Both the position numbers and the translations under genes were made by a program. Of a stretch of DNA of 64,000 nucleotides, positions 18,144-26,562 are shown piece after piece; the stretch's first letter is position 1; each line of letters opens with the position of its first letter. This DNA comes from an uncultured Ellagibacter sp. (GTDB lineage: Bacteria > Actinomycetota > Coriobacteriia > Coriobacteriales > Eggerthellaceae), in NCBI GenBank assembly GCA_934663775.1, contig CAKUKU010000008.1:1-64000 (forward strand), given 5' to 3'. The notes below the pieces were generated by a model. That model was not told where the DNA came from, made no database searches, and was given only the letters and a program-made list of their open reading frames with translations.

Positions 18144-20738
18144 TTATTCCTTCCCCTCACCAAGCGTGCGACGCAGGTTCAGCGCCACGCTCGCGCCGCG
18201 CATGCCGCCGCGCTCCGCCTCGTTGCCGAAGCCTTCCGCATCGCCGTCGCGCACCTTCTCGACTTCCACCAGGCCCGCGGTGATGAGCGCGCCCAGGATG
18301 TGGGGCAGATGCCCGTCGTCGAGCAGGATGTTCGGGGTGCCGCGGAGGTCTTTGCCGAACGTGTTGCATTCGGCCGGCGTGCCGTCGGTCTGGAACCAGG
18401 CGCCATGGTGCACGGCTGCGGTGCCGGGCATCATGCGGTTGGTGACGTAGGCCGTGAGCTCAACCTCGCCGCGGTCGCTGTAGACGCGGCAGATGTCGCC
18501 GTCTTTGATGCCGCGCGCCTGCGCGTCGACGCCGGAGATCCACACCGCGTGGCGGTAGCAGTCCTCACGCATGAGCGGGTTGTTGTCGTTGCTGGAATGC
18601 TGGCGGTAAATCGAAACCGGGGACACCATCGACAGCGGGTACTTCTTGACCTTCGGGTTGTAGAAGCCGTCGTTGGAAGCCGATCCGATGTCGCCTTCGA
18701 CATAGCTCGGGCTCCACACTGGCATCGGCTCGATCTGGCCGCGCCAACGGGACTCGGTCATGTCGTGGGTCTTCACATAGTTCGACGAGAACTCGATCTT
18801 ACCGCTCGGGGTCTCGAACGGGCTCTCACCGCGCTCGATCCTGGTCCGGAACGGGTAATACGGCGAGTCAATCTCGGTGCGGATAACCGGATGCGCGTTG
18901 AACTCTTCCCAGGTCGGGCGCTTCTCGTAACCGAGATAGGCCATGATCGTCTCGTTGTTCGCCCAGTTTTCGAAGGCCTCCTTGTACACGGCCTCCTGAG
19001 CGTCCACCCAGTGATCGACGTCAACGTCGAGCATGCGCGGGTTGTACTTGTCGGCAACGCCCAAACGCTTGGCGATCTCGGTCCAGACCCATTCCTTCGA
19101 GCGAACCTCGCCCGGGAAGTCAAGGCCGCGGCCGCAGAACGTGAAGTAGTTGCGCATGCCGTTCGGGCCGGACACGAAGCGCTGATGGCCGTACATGTAC
19201 TCGTCCATGCCCTCGAACTGCCAGATCGGCGCCGGCAGGATGATGTCGCAAAGCTCGGCGGTAGGCTGGTTCAGGTGCCACTGGAAACCCCAGTTGAACT
19301 CGGTGGACGCCATGCCGGCGAAGCGCTTGTTCACGTTGGAGTGGTTGTTGCCGTAGTTGTTCTCGAAGATGATCATCTGGATGTTCGGCAGCGGAGAGTC
19401 GTTGGTCGGAGAACCGATGCGGTGACGGAACTCGGACTCGCTCATGCGGCCTTCCCAGTAATCCTTCTGGCAGGCGAGAATCTCGGTGAGGCAGTTGTTG
19501 TTGAACAGCACGGCCGGCTTGTAGCTGCCCGGATCGCGATGCCAGTCGGCGCGCGGGGCGGGAACGCGGCCCGGGGTGGGCAGGCAGGCGCCCGTCTCGC
19601 ATCCGCCGGGGCAGGCGATGTTGCCGGTCATGGATTGGAGCAGCATCGAAGCGATGGCGGAGTAATCACCCATGTGGCGCTTCGCGCAAGAGTAGAAGTA
19701 CTGCAGGTGGACCGGCTTGGTGGTGCCGTACAGACGCGCGAACTCGCGGATGGTCTCAGCGGGAACGGCGCAGATGGGAGCGGCCCATTCCGGCGTCTTC
19801 TTGATGCCGTCTTCGCCTTCGCCCATGACGTAGGCGCGCCATTCCTCGAAGCCCGCCTTGTCGACCCACTCGTCGACGAACTCGTGATCGATAAGGTCCT
19901 CTTCGTAGAGCACCTGCGCGATGGCGAGCATCATGGCAAGGTCGGTGCCGGGGCGGATGGGGATCCACTGATCAGCGAGGATTTCCGCAGACTGGGTGTA
20001 GCGCGGGTCGATGACGATGGTCTTGCAGCCGTACTCGTGCGCGAGCTGCATGTAGTACGACGTCGGGCCGAACCATGCGACGACCGGGTCCATGCCCCAC
20101 ATAACGAAGAGCTTGGAGTTGAAGATGTCGGAAGCCTCGAATCCCGGGGATGCGTCGGAGCGGCCGCTCGCGACCTTCGTGAGGTCCACACCGAGGTGAA
20201 GCATCTCACCTGCGGCGTGACCCGACGTGGAGTGCTCGCCCCAAGCGCCGAAACCCGCCTCCCACCAGGGCGCAAGCGGGAAGCCGTTCTTCTCGAAGCT
20301 GGGGTACTGCGAATGGAAGATTCCGTAGGGGCCGTACTTCTCCTTGATCTCCTTCATTTTGTCGGCGATGGTGTCGAGCGCCTCTTCCCAGGAAATCTGC
20401 ACGAAATAGCCCTTGCCGGGGCCCTTTTCGCCCACGCGCTTCATCGGGTACAGAAGGCGCGTCTCGGCCTCGATTTCCTTCTTCCAGGAATGGCCCATGG
20501 CGCACGGGCGCATCTGGACGTTGCCCTTCCAGATGTTCTCCCAGCCGCAATCCTCGCGGCTGCTTTCGTTGGCGTTGACCGTGTCGTCCGGCTCAATAGC
20601 GATGAGCTTGTTGTCCTTCACGTGGCACTTCAGCACGCATGCCGAGTCCCAGCAGCCGTTTGCCGGGCAGGAAGTGTAGAAAATGCGCTCCCCCTCGTGC
20701 TTCGCGCGGCTGGCATCGATGATTCCTTGCTTATCCAC
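18144..20738 (-). CDS. molybdopterin-dependent oxidoreductase, catalytic subunit (DMSO reductase family)
   Basis: An 864-residue bis-MGD enzyme. I use the GTG at 20738 because AGGAGGAG lies just before it; upstream in-frame sequence is low-complexity. Residues 24-40 contain C24, C29, C34 and C38, with C79 in RPCAMGHSW, enough for an N-terminal [4Fe-4S] cluster. Other family parts are SWEEALDTIADKM (about 115), the active-site stretch GEHSTSGHAAGEM, MTGNIACPGGCETG, and the C-terminal cofactor-binding AVWISGVDAQARGIKDGD. No Tat signal is visible, so a cytoplasmic site is inferred. It resembles the group that contains transhydroxylases and gut catechol dehydroxylases, but substrate cannot be assigned. 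Confidence 0.92.
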   Translation of the reverse strand: MDKQGIIDASRAKHEGERIFYTSCPANGCWDSACVLKCHVKDNKLIAIEPDDTVNANESSREDCGWENIWKGNVQMRPCAMGHSWKKEIEAETRLLYPMKRVGEKGPGKGYFVQISWEEALDTIADKMKEIKEKYGPYGIFHSQYPSFEKNGFPLAPWWEAGFGAWGEHSTSGHAAGEMLHLGVDLTKVASGRSDASPGFEASDIFNSKLFVMWGMDPVVAWFGPTSYYMQLAHEYGCKTIVIDPRYTQSAEILADQWIPIRPGTDLAMMLAIAQVLYEEDLIDHEFVDEWVDKAGFEEWRAYVMGEGEDGIKKTPEWAAPICAVPAETIREFARLYGTTKPVHLQYFYSCAKRHMGDYSAIASMLLQSMTGNIACPGGCETGACLPTPGRVPAPRADWHRDPGSYKPAVLFNNNCLTEILACQKDYWEGRMSESEFRHRIGSPTNDSPLPNIQMIIFENNYGNNHSNVNKRFAGMASTEFNWGFQWHLNQPTAELCDIILPAPIWQFEGMDEYMYGHQRFVSGPNGMRNYFTFCGRGLDFPGEVRSKEWVWTEIAKRLGVADKYNPRMLDVDVDHWVDAQEAVYKEAFENWANNETIMAYLGYEKRPTWEEFNAHPVIRTEIDSPYYPFRTRIERGESPFETPSGKIEFSSNYVKTHDMTESRWRGQIEPMPVWSPSYVEGDIGSASNDGFYNPKVKKYPLSMVSPVSIYRQHSSNDNNPLMREDCYRHAVWISGVDAQARGIKDGDICRVYSDRGEVELTAYVTNRMMPGTAAVHHGAWFQTDGTPAECNTFGKDLRGTPNILLDDGHLPHILGALITAGLVEVEKVRDGDAEGFGNEAERGGMRGASVALNLRRTLGEGKE

Positions 20739-21128
20739 CGACTCCTCCTTTTGTTGCTTCGAGTCGCGCGGCCTGAAGGGGTTTGCGTTGTGATTCGCTT
20801 TCGCGGTTCGCCTTACGGCCGTTTTCTCACGGCCCTGGCTTGATGGCGCATCCCCCCGGTTGCGCGGCTTCCTCGTCCGCCCTCGTCTGTCGGAACCGCT
20901 GGCTTCACGTGGGATCATGGCCCGCCAACGGTTCGTATTCGGCGTTGAGTGGAAGAATAAGGAGCGCGAAAGGCGCTGGTAAGGGGTTTCGGTGATTTCG
21001 GCGTTGGAGTCGTTTGCCGCCGTCGTAAAGGATTTCTTGCATGAAAGAGTCAGTTTGCAGCCGTTGAAAAGCGTGCTTTGCAGCGAGAAAAAGTTAACTC
21101 CGGTAATATGAGCGCACAGCTATAAAGA

Positions 21129-21170
21129 TAAACCCCCGGATCTGGGTGGTTATACCAGGTTCGGGGGTTT
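21129..21170 (-). terminator. intrinsic terminator after the LysR gene
   Basis: AAACCCCCGGATCTGG (21130-21145) pairs with CCAGGTTCGGGGGTTT (21155-21170) with two mismatches. On the minus strand ATCTTTATA follows. It separates the LysR gene from the molybdoenzyme operon. The rest of 20739-21128 shows no clear promoter hexamers or genes. Confidence 0.75.
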
Positions 21171-21266
21171 GCGATTGCGGAGGCGCGTTATGCGGCGACA
21201 CCGCGCCGACGCCGCGAAAGCACGGGGAGAACGCGGCTGCCGCACGGGGCAAGCCGCGTCGCTTCG

Positions 21267-22184
21267 CTACAGATGGAAATACCCGTCGGGGATGTTGCTG
21301 CGGATGAAGTCCATGAACTCGACCGCCAAAGGAGAAATGGCGCGATCGGGCGCCCAGACCAGATCGACCGGGTAGCGCATGGGGTCGGTGTCCACCTCGG
21401 GCCACAAGATGTTGGGGTCGTTTCGGTAGCGCTCGGCCACGCAGCGGGGAACCGTTCCCCACCCGAGTCCCGCGCGAACGCCCGAGACCATCGCCTCGTG
21501 CGTGTCGAAGCGCGCCACCATGTTGTGGTCGCGCAGCGACACCCCGTAGCGGTCGCGGAAGTGACGGTTGCCCACCATATGCCGCCCCGAGTTCCACTCG
21601 TAGATGATCATGGGCCATTCGAGCAGCTGCTTCACCTTGATGGGCTGAGGCACGCTGTTGTACGGCGGCTTTTCGGGCATGAGGAACACGAGCTTCGAAT
21701 GCCCGAGCGTTTCGGAAACGAGGCCGTCTTCGATGGGCTCGTTTTCCAAGATGGCGAAGTCGAGCTTGCCTTCCTTGAGCTTCTCCATAAGCTCGGGCTC
21801 GTAACCCGCTTCCAAGTGGACGAGCGCCTCTTCGTGCAGGTCGTGAAACTTCTTCACCAAAGGCGGCAGGAGCGCCACGCCGTCGGCGAAGCTCATACCC
21901 ACCTCGATGGTGCTGTCGAAGCTCTCGTCGGCCGCGGCGAGCTCGGCGGCGAGCGCGCTTTCGAGCGACGTCATCTTGCGGGCGAACTTCGTCACGATGA
22001 CGCCGGCCGGCGTGGGCACCACGCCCGTCGAGGTGCGCTCGTAGAGCTTGGTGCCGAAGCGCGCCTCGATGTTCGCAATCTTCTGCGAAAGCCCGGGCCT
22101 CGACATATAGAGTTTCTCTGCCGCCTGCGACAAGCTTTTCGTTTCCGAAACGGTCACAAGCACTTCGATATCGTCAAGCTGCAT
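21267..22184 (-). CDS. LysR family transcriptional regulator
   Basis: About 305 residues. The N-terminal winged helix is VLVTVSETKSLSQAAEKLYM followed by SRPGLSQKIANIEARFGTKL, a typical LysR DNA-binding domain. The C-terminal effector domain begins near residue 90 (DSTIEVGMSFADGVALLPPL). I start at the ATG at 22184 (MQLDD), preceded by AGGGGGAG; an upstream start would add 11 residues. It lies upstream of the molybdoenzyme operon on the same strand and divergent to the carbonic-anhydrase-like gene, so either could be its target. Confidence 0.92.
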   Translation of the reverse strand: MQLDDIEVLVTVSETKSLSQAAEKLYMSRPGLSQKIANIEARFGTKLYERTSTGVVPTPAGVIVTKFARKMTSLESALAAELAAADESFDSTIEVGMSFADGVALLPPLVKKFHDLHEEALVHLEAGYEPELMEKLKEGKLDFAILENEPIEDGLVSETLGHSKLVFLMPEKPPYNSVPQPIKVKQLLEWPMIIYEWNSGRHMVGNRHFRDRYGVSLRDHNMVARFDTHEAMVSGVRAGLGWGTVPRCVAERYRNDPNILWPEVDTDPMRYPVDLVWAPDRAISPLAVEFMDFIRSNIPDGYFHL

Positions 22185-22408
22185 GACTCCCCCTATCATC
22201 ATTTTGGCAGCTATCAAAGCGTTGCTGTAAATTCGACTTGACAGCCGAATCGGATCGGCGCAGCAAATCCCCTCTTCGATGTAAAGGGGAGTTTACGACC
22301 CTTCGAACGCTTTTGCAAAGGAGCCGGAGACGACGGCATAACACCTTCAAACAACGCTGCCCGAACGGCATCTCGCGGACGCGTCGAGGCGTACGCATCG
22401 CCGGCACC

Positions 22409-22414
22409 TATAAT
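22409..22414 (+). promoter_or_regulatory. -10 box for the gamma-carbonic-anhydrase-like gene
   Basis: A perfect TATAAT at 22409-22414. No good -35 is visible at 17 bases. The predicted leader then contains a run of nine C (22428-22436) and the small palindrome CCGAAC-GTCAA-GTTCGG (22435-22451). Confidence 0.45.
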
Positions 22415-22475
22415 GAAGAACGTAACACCCCCCCCCGAACGTCAAGTTCGGAACCTTAAGAGAGAGTTTTCGACC

Positions 22476-23012
22476 ATGGATTACCGCAAAGGCCTGCATA
22501 TCGACCCTAAGGCGCACATCGCGAAAAGCGCGACCGTCATCGGAGACGTGACGATCGGCCCCGACGTCACCGTGCTCGAGGGTGCCGCGATCCGCGGCGA
22601 TTTCGACGGAAGCATCGAGGTCGGGGCGGGCACGAACGTCCAGGAAAACTGCTGCATCCACGTAAACACCGGCGAGGTGACGCGCATCGGGCGGGACGTG
22701 ACGGTCGGACACGGCGCCATCGTCCACGGATGCACGGTCGGAGACGGGTCGCTCATCGGCATGGGCGCCATCATCATCGACCGTGCCCGCATCGGCAAAC
22801 GCTGCCTTGTGGGGGCAGGCTCGCTCGTCACCGGCACGGCCGACATCCCCGACGGCTGGATGGCATACGGCTCGCCCGCGAAGCCCATCCGACCGCTACG
22901 CGATGACGAGCTGGCCAGCCTTGTCGATGCCGCCGAGGAATACCGCGAGATCGGACACAACATGGAAAGCCAAGGGTTCCTTCTGCCCGGAAGCGAATAC
23001 AGCCCGATCTAA
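22476..23012 (+). CDS. gamma-carbonic anhydrase-like hexapeptide-repeat protein
   Basis: A 178-residue left-handed beta-helix protein. Hexapeptide repeats run from AHIAKSATVIGDVTIGPDVT through GSLIGMGAIIIDRARIG. The zinc-ligand histidines of gamma carbonic anhydrases are represented by CCIHVNTGE, TVGHGAIVHGC and neighbours. Many family members have no proven anhydrase activity. The start at 22476 is preferred to 22413 because homology-like sequence begins at DYRKGLHIDPKA; the ribosome site is only a weak AGAGAG. It is convergent with the 2-hydroxyacid dehydrogenase gene. Confidence 0.88.
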   Translation: MDYRKGLHIDPKAHIAKSATVIGDVTIGPDVTVLEGAAIRGDFDGSIEVGAGTNVQENCCIHVNTGEVTRIGRDVTVGHGAIVHGCTVGDGSLIGMGAIIIDRARIGKRCLVGAGSLVTGTADIPDGWMAYGSPAKPIRPLRDDELASLVDAAEEYREIGHNMESQGFLLPGSEYSPI

Positions 23013-23058
23013 ATCGCGACCCGCGGGAGGACGACCACGCAGGAATGTCGAACCTCCC

Positions 23059-24042
23059 CTAGCGCACGCGATTGACGAGCTCCTCCCCCGCTGCGAGACG
23101 GGCGATGTTCTCCCAAATCGTTCGGTGCGCCCGATAGAACATGCCTTCCGCGACGCCGCCCACATGGGGCGAGAAGGCGACGCGCGCTGCCGCCTCGGGC
23201 GATAGGTTCACGAGGGGGTTGTCGAGCGTCACCGGCTCGGGCGTGAGCGTATCGAGCCCTGCGGCCGCGATGCTTCCCGCTTCGAGCGCCGCGACGAGCG
23301 CTTCCTGGTTCACGATGTCGCCGCGCGCCGTGTTCACAAGCACGCCGTCGGGACGCATCTTCGCGAGGAACTCCCCGTCGACCATGCCGCGCGTCTCGTC
23401 GGTCACGGGAACGTGCAGGCTCACGATGTCGCAGGTGGCAAGCAGGTCGTCAAGGCTTGCGAAACGAACGCCCAGCTCATTCTCCGTGCCCTCGTCGAGC
23501 GGGTGGCGCTTGTTGTAGAGCATCTTGCAGCCCCAGGGGCGAAGGTAGCGCGCAGTCGCCTGCCCGATCGCGCCAAAGCCCACGAACCCGACTGTGCAAT
23601 CTCCCAGCTCGCGGAAGCCCTCCACCATCATGCGCTCCTTAAGGGCGATTTGGCGACCCTCGCGAACCGCCCTGTCGCCTTCGAGCGCGCGCCTTAAGCA
23701 CATGAGCATGAGCATAACGGCCTGCTCGGCGACGGTCCCCGCGTTCACGCCCGCGCAATTGCACACGGCAACGCCCTTGGCGCGCGCCGCGTCCACATCG
23801 ATCGCGTTGAACGCCACGCCCTCGGAATGGATGAGCTTGAGATTCGGCATGGCCGCGATAAGCTGCGCGTCCACCGGACTTATGGCATCGGCGACGATGA
23901 CGGAGGCATCGGGCGCGAGGGCGAGCAGGTCATCGTTCGCGGCGCCCCGCTCGGCGCACACAAGTTCCACCTCGCGCGTAATCGGCAGGTCAGGCAGATA
24001 CTTGCGCGTGCGCGCCTCGCTCCCAACGGTCAGAACCAACAT
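23059..24042 (-). CDS. D-2-hydroxyacid dehydrogenase, NAD-dependent
   Basis: About 327 residues. The NAD-binding motif is VGFVGFGAIGQATARYL (about 145-161). The catalytic arginine lies in VNTARGDIVNQEALV (about 230), a catalytic glutamate in the GLDTLTPEPV region, and a histidine in FSPHVGGVAEGM (about 285). It reduces 2-oxoacids to D-2-hydroxyacids or the reverse; the substrate is unknown. The ATG at 24042 has GGGGA nearby. The gene lies 33 bases after the SLC13 transporter, so transport and metabolism of a hydroxy- or dicarboxylic acid are likely linked. Confidence 0.9.
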   Translation of the reverse strand: MLVLTVGSEARTRKYLPDLPITREVELVCAERGAANDDLLALAPDASVIVADAISPVDAQLIAAMPNLKLIHSEGVAFNAIDVDAARAKGVAVCNCAGVNAGTVAEQAVMLMLMCLRRALEGDRAVREGRQIALKERMMVEGFRELGDCTVGFVGFGAIGQATARYLRPWGCKMLYNKRHPLDEGTENELGVRFASLDDLLATCDIVSLHVPVTDETRGMVDGEFLAKMRPDGVLVNTARGDIVNQEALVAALEAGSIAAAGLDTLTPEPVTLDNPLVNLSPEAAARVAFSPHVGGVAEGMFYRAHRTIWENIARLAAGEELVNRVR

Positions 24043-24074
24043 GTAAGTCCCCTTTCGACTCTTGCGGCAAGCCG

Positions 24075-25565
24075 CTACAACAAGCCCATCCACTGCCAAT
24101 ACGGCACGGAAACCGCGAGCCCCACAAGGCAGGTCGCGAGATAGACGCCGCAGTACTTGGCAAGCTCTGAATGCTTCGCCATCTTACCATCGACCGCGTA
24201 GAACGCGGCGAGGTATATCGGGCTTTGATATTTCGCGAACCAGGCGATAACGAGCGCATACGCCGAGAATCCGAGCACCCACGGGTTCACGCCCACGCTC
24301 GCCGCCATCGGCACGAGGAACGCCATGAGCAGATTGAGGTACGCCACCTCAGAGACGATGAGGAACCGAAGCACCACCGTGATCGCACCGATTCCGAGCA
24401 CGAGCAGGTACGGATTGCCCGCAAGCGCCTGGAAGGCAGGGCCGCACGTCTGCATGACCCAATCGTTAAGTCCCGCCTCGGCGAACACCGAACCCAGCCC
24501 GAGCGCAATGCCGATGAAGAGGAGCGACGTCCAGTTCACGCCCGACTTGAATGCAGGGACGTCGATCACCTTCAGCACGAACATGGCAACGAGCGCCGCA
24601 AGACCGACCGCCATGGCGGACACATGATGGAACGGCTCGGTCGCCCACAAGACGACGGTGACGAGAATGATGCCGAGCATGCGCTTCTCCACCGCCGAAA
24701 GCGGCCCTAATCCATCGGGAATCGGCTGGCTGGCGTCCTCGTCTGTCCCTCCGCACGAGGACTCGCCAGCCTTCTCCCCTCGCCCGTATATCCCCATGAT
24801 CAAGAAGTAGTTCAGCACCAGCACCACGACAAGCCACGGAAGCGCCGCCACAAACCACGACGCCATATTGAACTGCTCCTGCACATCGGCAGGCAGCGTC
24901 GCCATGAGCGCATAACCGGTAACCGACGCAGACACGATCGTCGGCGCGACCGTGCGAATGCCTACGAGCATCGCCGCGAACAGCCCGGTCGCACGCTTGC
25001 CCTGACGCTCATAGCCCAGCTCGTCCCCGATATTCATGGCAAGCGGGGCGAGCATGGCGCCTTTGACGGCGAGGCTTGGAATCAAGGGGCCGAGAACGGT
25101 TCCCGTGACGAGTTGGGCTGCGACCTGGCATCGAAAGGTGCGCGGGAACTTGCTCACGATCGCAAGCGCGATGCGCTTCATAAGGCCGCTCGTCTTCATG
25201 CCGACCCCGAGCGTAAAGGCCGAAAGCAGCAACCACCACGTGGACGATGCGAACGTCGAGAACGTCGCGCCGACGGAGATGCCGGCGACCACGACAAAGA
25301 GCACCGCCATCACCACTGCAGTGACGAACTCGGGCAGAACGCCGGTAATCCACCACACGATAGCCATGATAAGGATGCCGAGCACCGTCGTCGCCTGATA
25401 GGACAGTCCCGGAATCGGGCAGGTCGCGATAAGGACTGCCGCCGCAAGCGCACCCGCCGCAGCACATCCCAGCTTGATCTTTCGCTTCGCTTCCTCTTTC
25501 ACCAGCACACGCTTTCCCTCGCAATTGACGCGGTCAATCATACTCCCAAACGAAAGCGGCGACAC
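24075..25565 (-). CDS. SLC13/DASS family anion transporter
   Basis: A sodium- or proton-coupled carboxylate/anion transporter of up to 496 residues with about 11-12 helices. Family-like segments are IMAIVWWITGVLPEFVTAVV near residue 65 and SEVAYLNLLMAFLVPMAASV with KYQSPIYLAAF towards the C-terminus. The true start is unclear: ATG at 25565, ATG at 25541 or a GTG after GAGGGAAAG are all possible, because the first 30 residues are polar. It is followed after 33 bases by the D-2-hydroxyacid dehydrogenase gene. Confidence 0.88.
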   Translation of the reverse strand: MSPLSFGSMIDRVNCEGKRVLVKEEAKRKIKLGCAAAGALAAAVLIATCPIPGLSYQATTVLGILIMAIVWWITGVLPEFVTAVVMAVLFVVVAGISVGATFSTFASSTWWLLLSAFTLGVGMKTSGLMKRIALAIVSKFPRTFRCQVAAQLVTGTVLGPLIPSLAVKGAMLAPLAMNIGDELGYERQGKRATGLFAAMLVGIRTVAPTIVSASVTGYALMATLPADVQEQFNMASWFVAALPWLVVVLVLNYFLIMGIYGRGEKAGESSCGGTDEDASQPIPDGLGPLSAVEKRMLGIILVTVVLWATEPFHHVSAMAVGLAALVAMFVLKVIDVPAFKSGVNWTSLLFIGIALGLGSVFAEAGLNDWVMQTCGPAFQALAGNPYLLVLGIGAITVVLRFLIVSEVAYLNLLMAFLVPMAASVGVNPWVLGFSAYALVIAWFAKYQSPIYLAAFYAVDGKMAKHSELAKYCGVYLATCLVGLAVSVPYWQWMGLL

Positions 25566-25635
25566 GATTCTCCTCGCGCCGCCGTTTGATTATCTTTATT
25601 TGGAACACACCTCGGAACACAGCTTGGAAGGCGAC

Positions 25636-26475
25636 TTAGAGCATAGCCTCCTCGACGATGCCCTCAATGAGCCGGCAGAACTTTGGTTCAGCCTCTTTGG
25701 CAACCTCGAAGACCTCGGTATCGCTCGGGGAAGATCCCTCCACGCCCGCTGCCATGTTCGACACGAGCGAGATGCCGAGCACGCGCATGCCCACATGGCG
25801 AGCTGCGATGACCTCCTCGCACACGCTCATCGCAACCGTGTCGGCGCCCCATACGCGGAATGCGCGAATCTCTGCGGGAGTCTCGAAGCTCGGACCCAAA
25901 AGCCCCAGGTAGACGCCTTCCTGCACCTTCACATCGCGCTCGAGGGCGACCTTGCGGGCAACAGCGCGAAGATCGGGGTCGTAGGCGTCGGTCATCGAGA
26001 AGAAGCGGAACGCAATGCCGTCGGGCTCGGTGCCGACGATCGGGTTTCGCCCGGTGAAGTTGATGTGGTCGCTCATGATGCAGAACTCGCCAGGGGCATA
26101 GGTCTCGTTGATAGCACCCGCCGCGTTCGTCGTGATGAGCGCGCGCACACCCAAAAGATGCATGAGCCAAATGGGGAACGCGACCTCCTGCGGCGAATTC
26201 CCCTCGTATCCGTGCAGGCGGCCCTGCATGGCGAGCACGCACTTCCCGCCGAGCTCGCCGCACACGAAGCGGCCCTTGTGCCCCGTCGCCGTGCTACGCT
26301 TCATATGGGGAATCTCGCCGAACGGGACGACGACGGCGTCCTCGATCTGCTCAGCCAGGGGGCCGAGCCCCGAACCGAGCACGATACCGACCGCAGGTTC
26401 GCGATCGCCGAGGCGCTCCCTCAGGACGGCGGCAGCTTCTTCGAGATTTGCCTTGAGCACGTTATCAGCAGACAT
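25636..26475 (-). CDS. purine nucleoside phosphorylase (trimeric, class II)
   Basis: It phosphorolyses purine nucleosides to base and ribose-1-phosphate. The 279 residues contain GIVLGSGLGPLAEQIEDAV (phosphate loop, about 45-63), QGRLHGYEGNSPQEV (about 97-111), TNAAGAINETYAPGEF and DTVAMSVCEEVIAARH, all hallmarks of the PunA/human-type PNP family. GAGGAG lies 5 bases before the ATG. A perfect 14-bp palindrome is 30 bases upstream and may be an operator. Confidence 0.95.
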   Translation of the reverse strand: MSADNVLKANLEEAAAVLRERLGDREPAVGIVLGSGLGPLAEQIEDAVVVPFGEIPHMKRSTATGHKGRFVCGELGGKCVLAMQGRLHGYEGNSPQEVAFPIWLMHLLGVRALITTNAAGAINETYAPGEFCIMSDHINFTGRNPIVGTEPDGIAFRFFSMTDAYDPDLRAVARKVALERDVKVQEGVYLGLLGPSFETPAEIRAFRVWGADTVAMSVCEEVIAARHVGMRVLGISLVSNMAAGVEGSSPSDTEVFEVAKEAEPKFCRLIEGIVEEAML

Positions 26476-26504
26476 GTACGCTCCTCACGATAGTAGACAT
26501 AGTC

Positions 26505-26518
26505 GAATAGCGCTATTC
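26505..26518. promoter_or_regulatory. 14-bp perfect palindrome upstream of the nucleoside phosphorylase
   Basis: GAATAGCGCTATTC is fully self-complementary. It lies 30 bases before the phosphorylase start, within the only untranscribed-looking gap between prmC and this gene (26476-26562). A repressor operator is plausible; the binding protein is unknown. Confidence 0.4.
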
Positions 26519-26562
26519 TACCGCAAAGAGAGCGACCGCCGAAGCTCGCGTTGCGCGAGGTG

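Noticed and set aside
17217..20843. A 1208-residue open frame on the plus strand
   Set aside because: It is antisense to the molybdoenzyme genes, rich in Arg/His/Val as expected from the complement of GC-rich coding sequence, and has no recognisable domain.
22238..22243. TTGACA as a plus-strand -35 box
   Set aside because: No -10-like sequence at the right distance.
22435..22451. Possible LexA box CCGAAC-GTCAA-GTTCGG
   Set aside because: The half sites are separated by 5 bases instead of the required 4, and the gene is not a repair gene.
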